A DNA stretch of 9,265 nt from T3Sed10-241 sp036796255 (GTDB lineage: Bacteria > Bacteroidota > Bacteroidia > Flavobacteriales_D > Cryomorphaceae): NCBI GenBank assembly GCA_036796255.1, contig DAIRDH010000096.1:1-9265 (forward strand), read 5' to 3'. Below, piece by piece: positions 1 to 7,627 of the stretch. The position numbers and the translations under genes are program-made. Positions within the stretch are counted from its first letter, which is position 1; each line of letters begins with the position of its first letter. The notes beneath the pieces are model-generated. The model did no database searches. It was not told the origin of the DNA and saw only the letters and a program-made list of their open reading frames with translations.

Positions 1-563
1 TCTGTGATTTTCAGGCTGCTCCCGCGCTCCACGTGGATGCTGTTGCGGGGCTGGCCGGCCACTTCCTCACCGCTGTAAATGTTGACGAGGGATAGCGGCT
101 CATCCACGGCGGTATTTTTTGCCAAGTGAATAGCAACGCCATCTTGCGGGTAGGCCGCATTGAGGGCACTGAATGCCGTGGCGCTGGGGTTGGCCGCTTC
201 CGCAAAATCGGTTTCGGCCTGCGACCAGGGCCTGATGCTCAGACCTTCAGCGAGGCCATCGAGCTGGCTCAGCCTTTCGGCAAAATGGCCGTTCACGAAC
301 ACCATGCGCAGGGGCAGGTCTTCGAGGCTAATGGGCAGGGGCATGCTTTCGTCAAAGTCGGCATTTGCTGCAAAGCGCCATGCCTTGTTGGGCAATTGCC
401 CCAGGCGGGTGTACTTCCAGGCCTCCACGCGTGTGGTGGGGAAATCCATGCCGCTCAGCGCCTCACGGGCACTGGCATCGCCGCGTGTGCCATTGTAGCT
501 CGCCGCCAGGCCCTCTACGACGCGGCTCAGCTTGGCCGATTTTTCAAGGGTGGTTGCGCTCAT
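1..563 (-). CDS. sufD: SufD, Fe-S cluster assembly scaffold subunit (N-terminal part, runs off left edge)
   Basis: SufD pairs with SufB and SufC in the SufBC2D complex, which builds Fe-S clusters in the cytoplasm. Only the N-terminal 187 codons are present; the family is usually about 430 residues, and the reading frame is open to the window edge. The ATG at 563-561 overlaps the sufC stop (ATGA), which indicates translational coupling. The translation starts MSATTLEKSAKL. It carries the family's N-terminal signature at residues 42-52 (PTTRVEAWKYT) and later LNAAYPQDGVAIHLAKN, matching the SufD N-terminal helical domain and the entry to the beta-helix. The conserved C-terminal histidine used at the SufB-SufD interface lies outside the window. 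Order and coupling with sufC make the call secure. Confidence 0.95.
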   Translation of the reverse strand, partial: MSATTLEKSAKLSRVVEGLAASYNGTRGDASAREALSGMDFPTTRVEAWKYTRLGQLPNKAWRFAANADFDESMPLPISLEDLPLRMVFVNGHFAERLSQLDGLAEGLSIRPWSQAETDFAEAANPSATAFSALNAAYPQDGVAIHLAKNTAVDEPLSLVNIYSGEEVAGQPRNSIHVERGSSLKIT

Positions 564-1321
564 GCCGTTACGCTATCAATTTCGTTCTTAATCCAGTCGT
601 AGCCCTTCTCTTCGAGTTCGAGGGCCAGTTCCTTGCCGCCGGTTTTCACAATGCGGCCATTGTACAGCACGTGCACAAAGTCGGGCACGATGTAGTCGAG
701 CAGTCGCTGGTAGTGGGTCACCACGATAAAGGAGCGCTCAGCGCTGCGCAATTGGTTTACGCCATTGGCCACAATGCGCAGGGCGTCTATGTCCAGGCCG
801 CTGTCGGTCTCGTCGAGTATGCCGAGGGTGGGCTCGAGCATGGCCATCTGAAATATCTCGTTGCGTTTCTTCTCCCCTCCGGAAAATCCTTCGTTCACAG
901 AGCGGTTGGCAAGCTTGTTGTCCAGCTCCACGAGTTTGGCTTTTTCCTTCACCATTTTCAGGAATTCCTTGGCGGTGATGGGCTCCTTTCCGTGGGCTTC
1001 GCGGCGCTCATTGATGGCGGCTTTCAGGAAGTTGATGTTGCTCACGCCGGGTATCTCCACCGGGTATTGAAAGGCGAGAAACACCCCCTCGTGCGAGCGC
1101 TCATCGGGCTCCATCTCGAGCAGGTCTTTGCCTTGAAATTCCACTTCGCCTTCGGTCACGTCAAAGGCTTCATTTCCCGCAAGGACGGCCGCCAGGGTGC
1201 TTTTGCCCGAGCCATTGGGGCCCATGATGGCGTGCACCTCACCGGGATTTACCTCCAGGTTGAGGCCGTTGAGGATTTTTTTGCCTTCTACTTCGGCGTG
1301 CAGGTTCTTTATTTTCAGCAT
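560..1321 (-). CDS. sufC: SufC, ABC-type ATPase of the SufBC2D complex
   Basis: This is the cytoplasmic ATPase that drives conformational change in SufB-SufD during Fe-S cluster assembly; it is an ABC ATPase without a transmembrane partner. The 253 residues match the usual family length of about 250. Visible motifs are Walker A GPNGSGKST (34-42), Q-loop Gln85 in FQYPVEIPG, ABC signature FSGGEKKRNE (146-155), Walker B with DET (about 166-172), the D-loop SGLD (174-177) and H-loop His203 in VVTHYQRLL. The SGGEKKRNE form of the signature and the ETDSGLD stretch are typical of SufC rather than of transporters. It lies 45 bp after sufB and overlaps sufD by ATGA. No strong Shine-Dalgarno is seen, as is common in Bacteroidota. 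Confidence 0.98.
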   Translation of the reverse strand: MLKIKNLHAEVEGKKILNGLNLEVNPGEVHAIMGPNGSGKSTLAAVLAGNEAFDVTEGEVEFQGKDLLEMEPDERSHEGVFLAFQYPVEIPGVSNINFLKAAINERREAHGKEPITAKEFLKMVKEKAKLVELDNKLANRSVNEGFSGGEKKRNEIFQMAMLEPTLGILDETDSGLDIDALRIVANGVNQLRSAERSFIVVTHYQRLLDYIVPDFVHVLYNGRIVKTGGKELALELEEKGYDWIKNEIDSVTA

Positions 1322-1366
1322 GGTTTGTTTCGCTTGTGTGTGGGTGTACTTTCGTAAAATGGGGTT

Positions 1367-2812
<1,446 letters not shown>

Positions 2813-2824
2813 TGTCTTTTTTCT

Positions 2825-3151
2825 TTAAATCGAAAAGCTTTCGCCGCATCCGCAGGTGCGGTTGGCATTGGGATTCACGAACACGAATCCTTTGCCGTTA
2901 AGGCCCCCGCTGTAATCGAGCTCGGTGCCTATGAGGTAGAGGTAGCTTTTCTTGTCCACCACGATCTTTACGCCGTTGTCTTCAAACACCTTGTCGTCTT
3001 CCTTCATGGTGTGGTCAAAGTCGAGCTCATACATGAGTCCGCTGCAACCTCCCCCCTTCACGCCCACGCGTAAGAAGGCGTCCTGGGGCTTGTCATTGAT
3101 TGCGATGAGGCGCTTCACCTCGTCGCGTGCGGTATCCTTCACTTTTATCAT
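2825..3151 (-). CDS. sufA: A-type Fe-S carrier protein (SufA/IscA/HesB family), first gene of the suf operon
   Basis: A-type carriers accept Fe-S clusters from the SufBC2D scaffold and deliver them to apo-targets. The protein has the three invariant cysteines: Cys36 in GGGCSGL, and Cys100 and Cys102 in the C-terminal TCGCGESF. I chose the ATG at 3151-3149 (108 residues, MIKVKDTARDEVK). It matches the usual family N-terminus and length, whereas an in-frame ATG at 3184 would add 11 residues (MQRVYATKALT) with no family support. It is first in the operon, 12 bp ahead of sufB. Whether it should be called SufA or IscA cannot be settled from sequence alone; linkage to sufBCD argues for SufA. Confidence 0.93.
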   Translation of the reverse strand: MIKVKDTARDEVKRLIAINDKPQDAFLRVGVKGGGCSGLMYELDFDHTMKEDDKVFEDNGVKIVVDKKSYLYLIGTELDYSGGLNGKGFVFVNPNANRTCGCGESFSI

Positions 3152-3245
3152 TGTCAGTGCTTTCGTTGCATAAACACGCTGCACGGGCCATTGTTTGGCC
3201 TTTGCCGCTTTTATTTAGATTGAATATAAATAACCAATCGGGGTA

Positions 3246-3277
3246 CAAAAATACCATGAAAAAGGTATTTGTGCAAA
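3246..3277 (-). promoter_or_regulatory. Predicted sigma-A promoter of the suf operon
   Basis: On the minus strand TTTG (3277-3274) is followed by exactly 20 nt and then TATTTTTG (3253-3246). This fits the Bacteroidota -33 TTTG / -7 TAnnTTTG consensus. Transcription would begin near 3240, giving a leader of roughly 90 nt before the carrier gene. The -33 box lies inside repeat copy 1, while the -7 box lies just outside it. Confidence 0.65.
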
Positions 3278-3342
3278 GGGGGCTGATTGATTTTATTGAT
3301 GCGCGGGCGAGGCTGCGAAGCATTGCGAATGCTTCGCAGCGC
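3264..3342 (+). repeat. Dispersed intergenic repeat, copy 1 (with full hairpin)
   Basis: The core GGTATTTGTGCAAAGG, then TGATTGATTTT-rTTGATGCGCG, recurs at 4065 and 5556 with only a few substitutions. It is followed here by a perfect hairpin. The three copies lie in the same orientation, each in an intergenic space. A short tail motif, AGCGATTTC (about 3360), also appears after copy 2, so the unit may extend to about 100 bp. Confidence 0.85.
3312..3340 (+). repeat. Perfect 13-bp inverted repeat (3-nt loop) at the end of repeat copy 1
   Basis: GCTGCGAAGCATT (3312-3324), loop GCG, then AATGCTTCGCAGC (3328-3340). All 13 pairs match. No T-run follows on either strand, so it is not a standard intrinsic terminator. 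The inner part AAGCATT/AATGCTT is kept in copy 3 with a different 3-nt loop. Confidence 0.9.
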
Positions 3343-3382
3343 GAATGCCAACCTAATGTAGCGATTTCACTGCACTATGGCC

Positions 3383-3400
3383 GTGGTAAATGATTACCAC
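3383..3400 (+). repeat. Short palindrome GTGGTAA-ATGA-TTACCAC
   Basis: A perfect 7-bp inverted repeat with a 4-nt loop lies 35 bp beyond the 3' end of the ParE-like toxin gene. It could be a transcript-end hairpin for that operon or a protein-binding site. No T-tract accompanies it. Confidence 0.5.
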
Positions 3401-3434
3401 CGGGGGCGTTTGTATGAACACCTGAAATCCGACC

Positions 3435-3752
3435 TTACTTTATATCCTTGATTTTAGATGGATTTTGGCGTGTGTCAAACACATGGGCAATTTCTACCCT
3501 TTTGTAATCCTCATTTATCCAGTAAATGATCTTGTGATTTTTGTGAACGAGGTAACGAAAGCCTTCAGGGCGATCTTCAAGGGTTTCTTCCAGTTGGCCA
3601 ACTTTCGGTTGATCTCCAAGTAGCAGCGTCGCATCAACAATTCCATTAACGAGTTTTTTGGCGATTCGTTCACCGGCCTTCAGGGCATAGTAGCTGTAGA
3701 TGTCGTGCAGTCTATCCACTGCCATGTCAAGCCAATATATCTCTACCGCCAT
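3435..3752 (-). CDS. ParE/RelE-superfamily toxin of a type II toxin-antitoxin pair
   Basis: The 105-residue product has the RelE/ParE fold signature: an N-terminal helical stretch (WLDMAVDRLHDIYSYYA), then the beta-rich core FRYLVHKNHKIIYWINED (65-82), and the closing strand AHVFDTRQNPSKI (89-101). The RYLV...YKIIY...FDTRQNP pattern is that of ParE-like members, whose targets are gyrase or, in RelE relatives, translating ribosomes; the target here cannot be told. Its ATG lies inside the last codons of the upstream antitoxin gene (10-bp overlap, 3743-3752), the normal antitoxin-first arrangement. The full length and intact frame suggest a working toxin, kept in check by its partner. Confidence 0.9.
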   Translation of the reverse strand: MAVEIYWLDMAVDRLHDIYSYYALKAGERIAKKLVNGIVDATLLLGDQPKVGQLEETLEDRPEGFRYLVHKNHKIIYWINEDYKRVEIAHVFDTRQNPSKIKDIK

Positions 3753-3997
3753 TTTTTAATCACGCCTTTGAGCTCTTCTGCCTTGGTCATCCGTCCATGC
3801 TTCGAATCATCCATGGCCTTGTCAATGTCTTCATTGAACTCGCTTAAGGTCATCGGCTGGAGTTCATTCTCCATAAGTTGGGCTTTCTCTTTGCGCAACA
3901 ATTGCTCTAAACTGCTGATCACTTGCTCATTTTGTAATCGGAGGAATTCTTGAATAAATGATATTTTGCGCGCTTCTAAGTCCATTCTGAATGCCAT
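3743..3997 (-). CDS. Antitoxin partner of the ParE/RelE-like toxin
   Basis: An 84-residue acidic and helical protein encoded immediately upstream of the toxin and overlapping it by 10 bp. It has a long N-terminal helix (FIQEFLRLQNEQVISSLEQLLRK cut short here: about residues 14-36). A C-terminal segment, MTLSEFNEDID (49-59) plus GRMTKAEELK (68-77), resembles the toxin-binding tail of a Bacteroidota antitoxin group often called addiction-module or hypothetical protein. No classical ribbon-helix-helix or HTH motif is obvious. The start is uncertain: the second Met at 3985 (MDLEARK) looks more like homologue N-termini as I remember them. A promoter-like TACTTTTG ends 5 nt upstream of the 3997 ATG. 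Confidence 0.82.
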   Translation of the reverse strand: MAFRMDLEARKISFIQEFLRLQNEQVISSLEQLLRKEKAQLMENELQPMTLSEFNEDIDKAMDDSKHGRMTKAEELKGVIKKWR

Positions 3998-4002
3998 TTA
4001 AT

Positions 4003-4031
4003 CAAAAGTACACATTTTTGTAATTGCTCAA
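4003..4031 (-). promoter_or_regulatory. Predicted promoter of the toxin-antitoxin operon
   Basis: On the minus strand TTG (4031-4029), 18 nt, then TACTTTTG (4010-4003) fits the TTG / TAnnTTTG consensus. The -7 box lies only 5 nt before the 3997 ATG. The message would therefore be leaderless from that ATG, or carry a leader of about 12 nt for the 3985 ATG. Confidence 0.55.
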
Positions 4032-4064
4032 TAGTCGCTGCCAAACGAGATTTCTATTACAAGA

Positions 4065-4130
4065 GGTATTTGTGCAAAGGGAGGTGATTGATTTTGTTGA
4101 TGCGCGAGGGGAGCATTGCAAATAGCGCAG
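4065..4130 (+). repeat. Dispersed intergenic repeat, copy 2 (hairpin decayed)
   Basis: The core GGTATTTGTGCAAAGG is followed by TGATTGATTTTGTTGATGCGCG, nearly identical to copies 1 and 3. The hairpin arm is degraded here: GCATT-GCA-AATAGC has an extra base in the second arm. Related GC-rich scraps (CTCCGCAGCGCAGGCATCG, 4152-4170) follow. It lies in the gap between the antitoxin start and the end of fic. Confidence 0.8.
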
Positions 4131-4195
4131 CGATTTCGCCAAAGGTCATAGCTCCGCAGCGCAGGCATCGCTAAGGCGTGTCGGGTTCCGGAAGA

Positions 4196-4218
4196 AAGGC
4201 ATCCGCAGAAAATGCCTT
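4196..4218 (-). terminator. Possible weak terminator hairpin after fic
   Basis: AAGGCAT (4196-4202) pairs with ATGCCTT (4212-4218) across a 9-nt loop, 9 bp beyond the fic stop codon. On the transcribed strand it is followed by TCTTCC rather than a true U-tract, so termination is uncertain. Confidence 0.3.
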
Positions 4219-4227
4219 GATGGTTGC

Positions 4228-5358
4228 CTATTTACCTTCGAGTACCGCCAGAAGTTGCGGGTTCAAATACAACTTTTCTTTTCCGACTTTCACTGATGTT
4301 AAAAACCCTTTTTCTTCCAAAGCAATCAAATAGTTTCCCACCGTCTTTAGGCTTCCGATGTTTTCGTCAATCAAATGTTGGCGCTTGGTATAAGGCAAGC
4401 GGAACAAAATTTCTATCAAGTCCTTGGAGTAGATCTTCGGCAAATCCTTTTTGATTTCGAGTGCCATATTTTCCATTGCAGCAGTGATTTTGTTGAGCCG
4501 CTCCAAGCCCTTCACTGAAGTTTCTTCAACCATATCCAGCATATACAATAAGTAATTTTCCCAATCATATTTTTCGGTGACGCCGCGCAAACAGGTGTAG
4601 TATGCTGCTTTGTTCCTGATGATGTACTCACTTAAATAAATTGCCGGGGTCTCGAGCAAGCCGGAAAGTTTGAGGTACAGCAACAACAAAATTCTTCCGG
4701 TTCTTCCATTACCGTCCGCAAAAGGATGAATGGCTTCAAATTGGTAGTGCATCAAAGCCATTTTAATTAATGGATCAATGGTTCGACCCTGCCCAGCAGA
4801 AATTTTACCGGCCCCCTCATCAAGAGCGGGAGCTTCATTTATGAACTTCTCCAGATTTGCGAGTTTTTCACGAATTAATTGTTCTCCGCCCGGCGGGGTG
4901 TAAATCACTTCGCCTTGCGTATTGGTTAAGGCAGTTCCTGGGGTATTCCGAATTGAAGCATCGTTTTGCTTTATACACTGAACGATTTTAATGCAAAGAT
5001 TTGTGGTTATGAAGGGTTTGGTTTTCAGCGAATCCAAGCCCAACCAAAGCGCTTCTTTGTAACTCAACACCTCTTTTGTTGCGGAATTTTCAACTTTCCT
5101 GTCTGCCACCAAAGATTTGTAGAGCTCATCGTTGGTGGTGATGATATTTTCCACTTCCGAACTGGCTTTTGCTTCCTGCAAATAAATCGTGTCCAAAAAC
5201 AAAGTCGGGTTTGGCAAATTCATCAACGTTCCGTTCAGCTGAGCCAAAGCCCTGCCTGCCGAAATGGTTTTTCGGAGGACTTTTTTTGTTTCTATTTCTG
5301 CCTTTGGGGGCAACAAGGGCAAGTCATTGTACGGTATTTCGCGATCGAATTTGGCCAT
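4228..5358 (-). CDS. Fic-family protein adenylyltransferase (class II, auto-inhibited) with C-terminal winged helix
   Basis: Fic enzymes transfer AMP from ATP to hydroxyl side chains of target proteins. Using the ATG at 5358-5356 (376 residues), the N-terminal Fic_N region (LPLLPPKAEIETK, about 13-25) leads to the inhibitory helix SSEVEN (66-71). That helix fits the (S/T)xxxE(G/N) motif of class II Fic proteins, in which the Glu (here Glu70) blocks productive ATP binding. The target-docking flap has VIYTPPGG (about 151-158), and the catalytic motif HPFADGNGRTGR is complete (211-222). The last 65 or so residues (IYSKDLIEILFRLPY to LYLNPQLLAVL) look like a winged helix, suggesting DNA binding and possibly self-regulation. 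A TTG nine bases upstream would also be in frame, but the ATG is preferred. The gene stands alone; the target is unknown. Confidence 0.93.
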   Translation of the reverse strand: MAKFDREIPYNDLPLLPPKAEIETKKVLRKTISAGRALAQLNGTLMNLPNPTLFLDTIYLQEAKASSEVENIITTNDELYKSLVADRKVENSATKEVLSYKEALWLGLDSLKTKPFITTNLCIKIVQCIKQNDASIRNTPGTALTNTQGEVIYTPPGGEQLIREKLANLEKFINEAPALDEGAGKISAGQGRTIDPLIKMALMHYQFEAIHPFADGNGRTGRILLLLYLKLSGLLETPAIYLSEYIIRNKAAYYTCLRGVTEKYDWENYLLYMLDMVEETSVKGLERLNKITAAMENMALEIKKDLPKIYSKDLIEILFRLPYTKRQHLIDENIGSLKTVGNYLIALEEKGFLTSVKVGKEKLYLNPQLLAVLEGK

Positions 5359-5367
5359 TGTTTTCAA

Positions 5368-5457
5368 GTGTAAATCTTACACGCGTAATTGCGACAGGGG
5401 TAAAAATACCAATAATTTACTCCCGTTAATTGAACGAGGGTAAATTTTACCCTTGTT
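5368..5457. promoter_or_regulatory. Cluster of GGTAAA-type palindromes upstream of fic (putative operators)
   Basis: Four related inverted repeats lie within 90 bp of the fic start: GTGTAA-ATC-TTACAC (5368-5382); GGTA-AAAA-TACC (5399-5410); TTTACTCCCGTT (5416-5427) paired with AACGAGGGTAAA (5433-5444), with two mismatches; and GGGTAAA-T-TTTACCC (5438-5452), extendable to 12-bp arms with one mismatch (5433-5457). All share a GGTAAA or GTGTAA half-site. The first contains TACACTTG, a near match to a -7 box, on the fic strand. Self-regulation by the Fic winged helix is an inference. Confidence 0.6.
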
Positions 5458-5555
5458 AGGCCTTTTGAAGGCATTGCATCATTCAGCGCCGCATAACAGA
5501 AAAAGCTGATATCTAGAATGCAGGAGGGAATTTACAAGATCATTTTCCTGAATCA

Positions 5556-5621
5556 GGTATTGGTGCAAAGGGGAGTGATTGATTTTGTTGATGCGCGGGC
5601 AAAGCATTGAAAATGCTTCAC
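5556..5621 (+). repeat. Dispersed intergenic repeat, copy 3
   Basis: The core GGTATTGGTGCAAAGG, then TGATTGATTTTGTTGATGCGCGGGC, is the same unit as at 3264 and 4065. It ends in a perfect 7-bp hairpin AAGCATT-GAA-AATGCTT (5602-5618), the inner part of the copy 1 stem. It lies 32 bp before the start of the secreted-protein gene. Confidence 0.85.
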
Positions 5622-5652
5622 ATCGGGGAATTGCAGTTCTAATTCGGAAAAA

Positions 5653-7494
5653 GTGCATCCAACTTTGAACGATGTAAAGCGTCATCAAGGACAACCAACA
5701 CTTCGTGTTTTGTCAAGAATTTATTACCTCGCGAGCATTACATTGACGATTGCATTGTTTCCTCTTCACGGGCAAAACCTTGTACCCAATCCAAGTTTTG
5801 AAGTTTTGGAAGATTGCCCTGCCGGTCTTTCGAGTAGCGGATATGCGTCCTACATAACAGGCGTCGATACTGTCAACGATTTCATCAGGCTGGCAGAACC
5901 GTGGTTTTGTCCAACATCCGGGACAAGTGATTTGATTGCTACATGCGCAACGAACAGTTTAGTGGCTGTACCCAATAATACCTGGGGAAGCAGTTTTGCG
6001 AGTGATGGAGATAACTACGTTGCGCTCATTGTTTATCAAAATCTCGCTGAGTCGTGGGAAGACGAAATACTAAGTGTGGACTACACTGAATACGTGCAAG
6101 TTATGCTCAACATGCCTATGATACCGGGCGCGGCATACCAGATGTCTTTTTTTTATCGCTGGGCCGAGAATTCAAAATTCGCGACCGATCAATTGGGAAT
6201 GGGGCTTTCAGTGGGTTCTATGAATGAAGGCACCTCTGTAAACCCCAATCCTCTCGCTATCGTACCTCAGGTGGTGACTCCCTTGGGCGAAGTGAACACC
6301 TCAACAGAATGGCAGTTTTATCAAGACACATTCGTCGCCGATCAGCCCTATGATCACCTTACAATAGGCAGATTCGGGGATTACGCTGATTTAACGGTTG
6401 AGCAGATGAGTACAGCGGTGTTTCCTTCAACCAAACGCCGGGCAGTATATTTTATAGATGAAATTGAAATTACATTGATTGAGGATTGCAGTATTGAAAC
6501 TGAGGTACTCCTTAAGGCTTGCGAGAATGAAACGCTCATGCTTCCTGATAGCACAACGGTGTCTGAAAATGGGACGTACATTATCACCCTCCAAACAGTT
6601 GAGAACTGCGACAGCACAATCACCTATCATGTTGAGTTTGCCTCCCACTTCAATGCTCACTCAAGCTTTACTTCATGTTCAGAAGAAGGGTTGATTGACC
6701 CCTTTGGTGGCCTCATTCAGGAGGATGGTTTGTATTCTTTCACATTTCAAACCATCCATGGATGTGACTCAACCTTGATCTGGGATGTTACGATTGATGA
6801 GCCCAAAATTTCTTATGCTGATACAGTACTTTGTCCAAACGCAGTCTTGCCCGTGCCAGGGGGAGTGATTTCGCTGCCCGGGATTTTCGAGGTTGTATAC
6901 CCAAATGCCAATGCCTGTGATAGTACCGTGATTTGGACAGTGACCTATTCCAATGACCTGACAGCAGGATTCACAACGTTTCCAGCGTCACCAATGTCAA
7001 TTCAGGACGCCGATGTGATTGAGTTTTTTGCGCAAACCAATGCAAACTCTGTTTTCTGGAGTTTCGGAGATGCAGGTAGTTCAGTTGAATTGAACCCGAG
7101 GGTGAACTTTTTCAAAACGCCTGGAAACTATGTTGTTTGCTTGAATGTGTATGACACTTTTGGATGCTCTAATTTCCACTGCGACAATCTCAGAATAGAG
7201 GATGATTGCACACTCTACATTCCCAATGCAATCACACCAAATGCCGATGGAATAAACGATCTCTTCGCTGTAGAAGCATATGGCGTTGACCCGGCCGGGT
7301 ATTCCATGCAGATTTTCAACAGGAACGGTCATGTAATTTTTGAGACCAATGATTTATCTCAGAGTTGGGATGGCTCAGATCCTTCGAAATTGTACTACGC
7401 ACAGAATGGCCTGTATGTATATCAGGTTTATGCCAAATGCATATTTGGAAAAGAAACCAAAAGATACGTGGGCTCAATCAGTGTAATCCGTTGA
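5653..7494 (+). CDS. Secreted multidomain protein with PKD domain and type IX secretion C-terminal sorting domain (CHU_C / gliding motility-associated)
   Basis: A 613-residue predicted extracellular protein. A hydrophobic signal segment (about 21-40, ending PLHGQ) precedes NLVPNPSFE, a common mature start in Bacteroidota. Residues 42-277 form a beta-rich domain of the NLVPNPSFE...VPNN...YTEYV type, probably jelly-roll-like. Three short repeats follow (about 290-330, 342-381, 394-432), each starting with Cys and ending in CDST plus a beta strand. A PKD domain (about 435-516) contains VFWSFGDAGSS. The last 95 residues (YIPNAITPNADGINDLF ... NGLYVYQV ... GSISVIR) are the type B sorting domain recognised by type IX secretion. 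The start is GTG at 5653, preceded by GGAAAAA; a TTG at 5710 would give a more compact signal peptide. No catalytic motif is seen, so adhesion or surface binding is likely but unproven. Confidence 0.9.
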   Translation: MHPTLNDVKRHQGQPTLRVLSRIYYLASITLTIALFPLHGQNLVPNPSFEVLEDCPAGLSSSGYASYITGVDTVNDFIRLAEPWFCPTSGTSDLIATCATNSLVAVPNNTWGSSFASDGDNYVALIVYQNLAESWEDEILSVDYTEYVQVMLNMPMIPGAAYQMSFFYRWAENSKFATDQLGMGLSVGSMNEGTSVNPNPLAIVPQVVTPLGEVNTSTEWQFYQDTFVADQPYDHLTIGRFGDYADLTVEQMSTAVFPSTKRRAVYFIDEIEITLIEDCSIETEVLLKACENETLMLPDSTTVSENGTYIITLQTVENCDSTITYHVEFASHFNAHSSFTSCSEEGLIDPFGGLIQEDGLYSFTFQTIHGCDSTLIWDVTIDEPKISYADTVLCPNAVLPVPGGVISLPGIFEVVYPNANACDSTVIWTVTYSNDLTAGFTTFPASPMSIQDADVIEFFAQTNANSVFWSFGDAGSSVELNPRVNFFKTPGNYVVCLNVYDTFGCSNFHCDNLRIEDDCTLYIPNAITPNADGINDLFAVEAYGVDPAGYSMQIFNRNGHVIFETNDLSQSWDGSDPSKLYYAQNGLYVYQVYAKCIFGKETKRYVGSISVIR

Positions 7495-7627
7495 AATGAA
7501 GGTATTTGAACTTTTAAAGTCCCGCCTTACGGAAACTGGGTTATCACAGCCACGCGCGTATCCGCTCCTCTGCATTTGCTGAGCTGAAGAACCCCCCTTC
7601 CCTATTCAATTTTCCTAATTTATTGCT

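Noticed and set aside
365..1357. Long open frame on the plus strand (330 codons) opposite sufC and sufD
   Set aside because: It is the antisense shadow of well-identified suf genes in GC-rich DNA; its product has no recognisable domain.
3312..3340. The 13-bp hairpin as an intrinsic terminator
   Set aside because: No T-run follows on either strand and the nearest genes do not end there; it belongs to the repeat unit.
3256..3393. The repeat as a short coding gene (VFVQRGLIDFIDARA in copy 1, similar peptides in copies 2 and 3)
   Set aside because: The frame is open in all three cores, but differences among the copies are mostly amino-acid-changing, stops come at different points, and copies 2 and 3 have no matching start codon. 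A structured non-coding repeat explains it better.
3264..5621. The three repeats as a CRISPR array
   Set aside because: Spacing is about 800 and 1500 bp with genes between the copies, the copies are imperfect, and no cas gene is present.
5479..5694. 71-codon minus-strand frame between fic and the secreted-protein gene
   Set aside because: It spans repeat copy 3 and the start of the plus-strand gene, has no recognisable motif and no start signal.
7495..7627. Terminator or promoter in the gap before the DUF433 gene
   Set aside because: I looked for a stable hairpin with a T-tract and for a full TTG / TAnnTTTG pair and found neither clearly; only loose fragments such as TAATTTATTG near 7617 are present.
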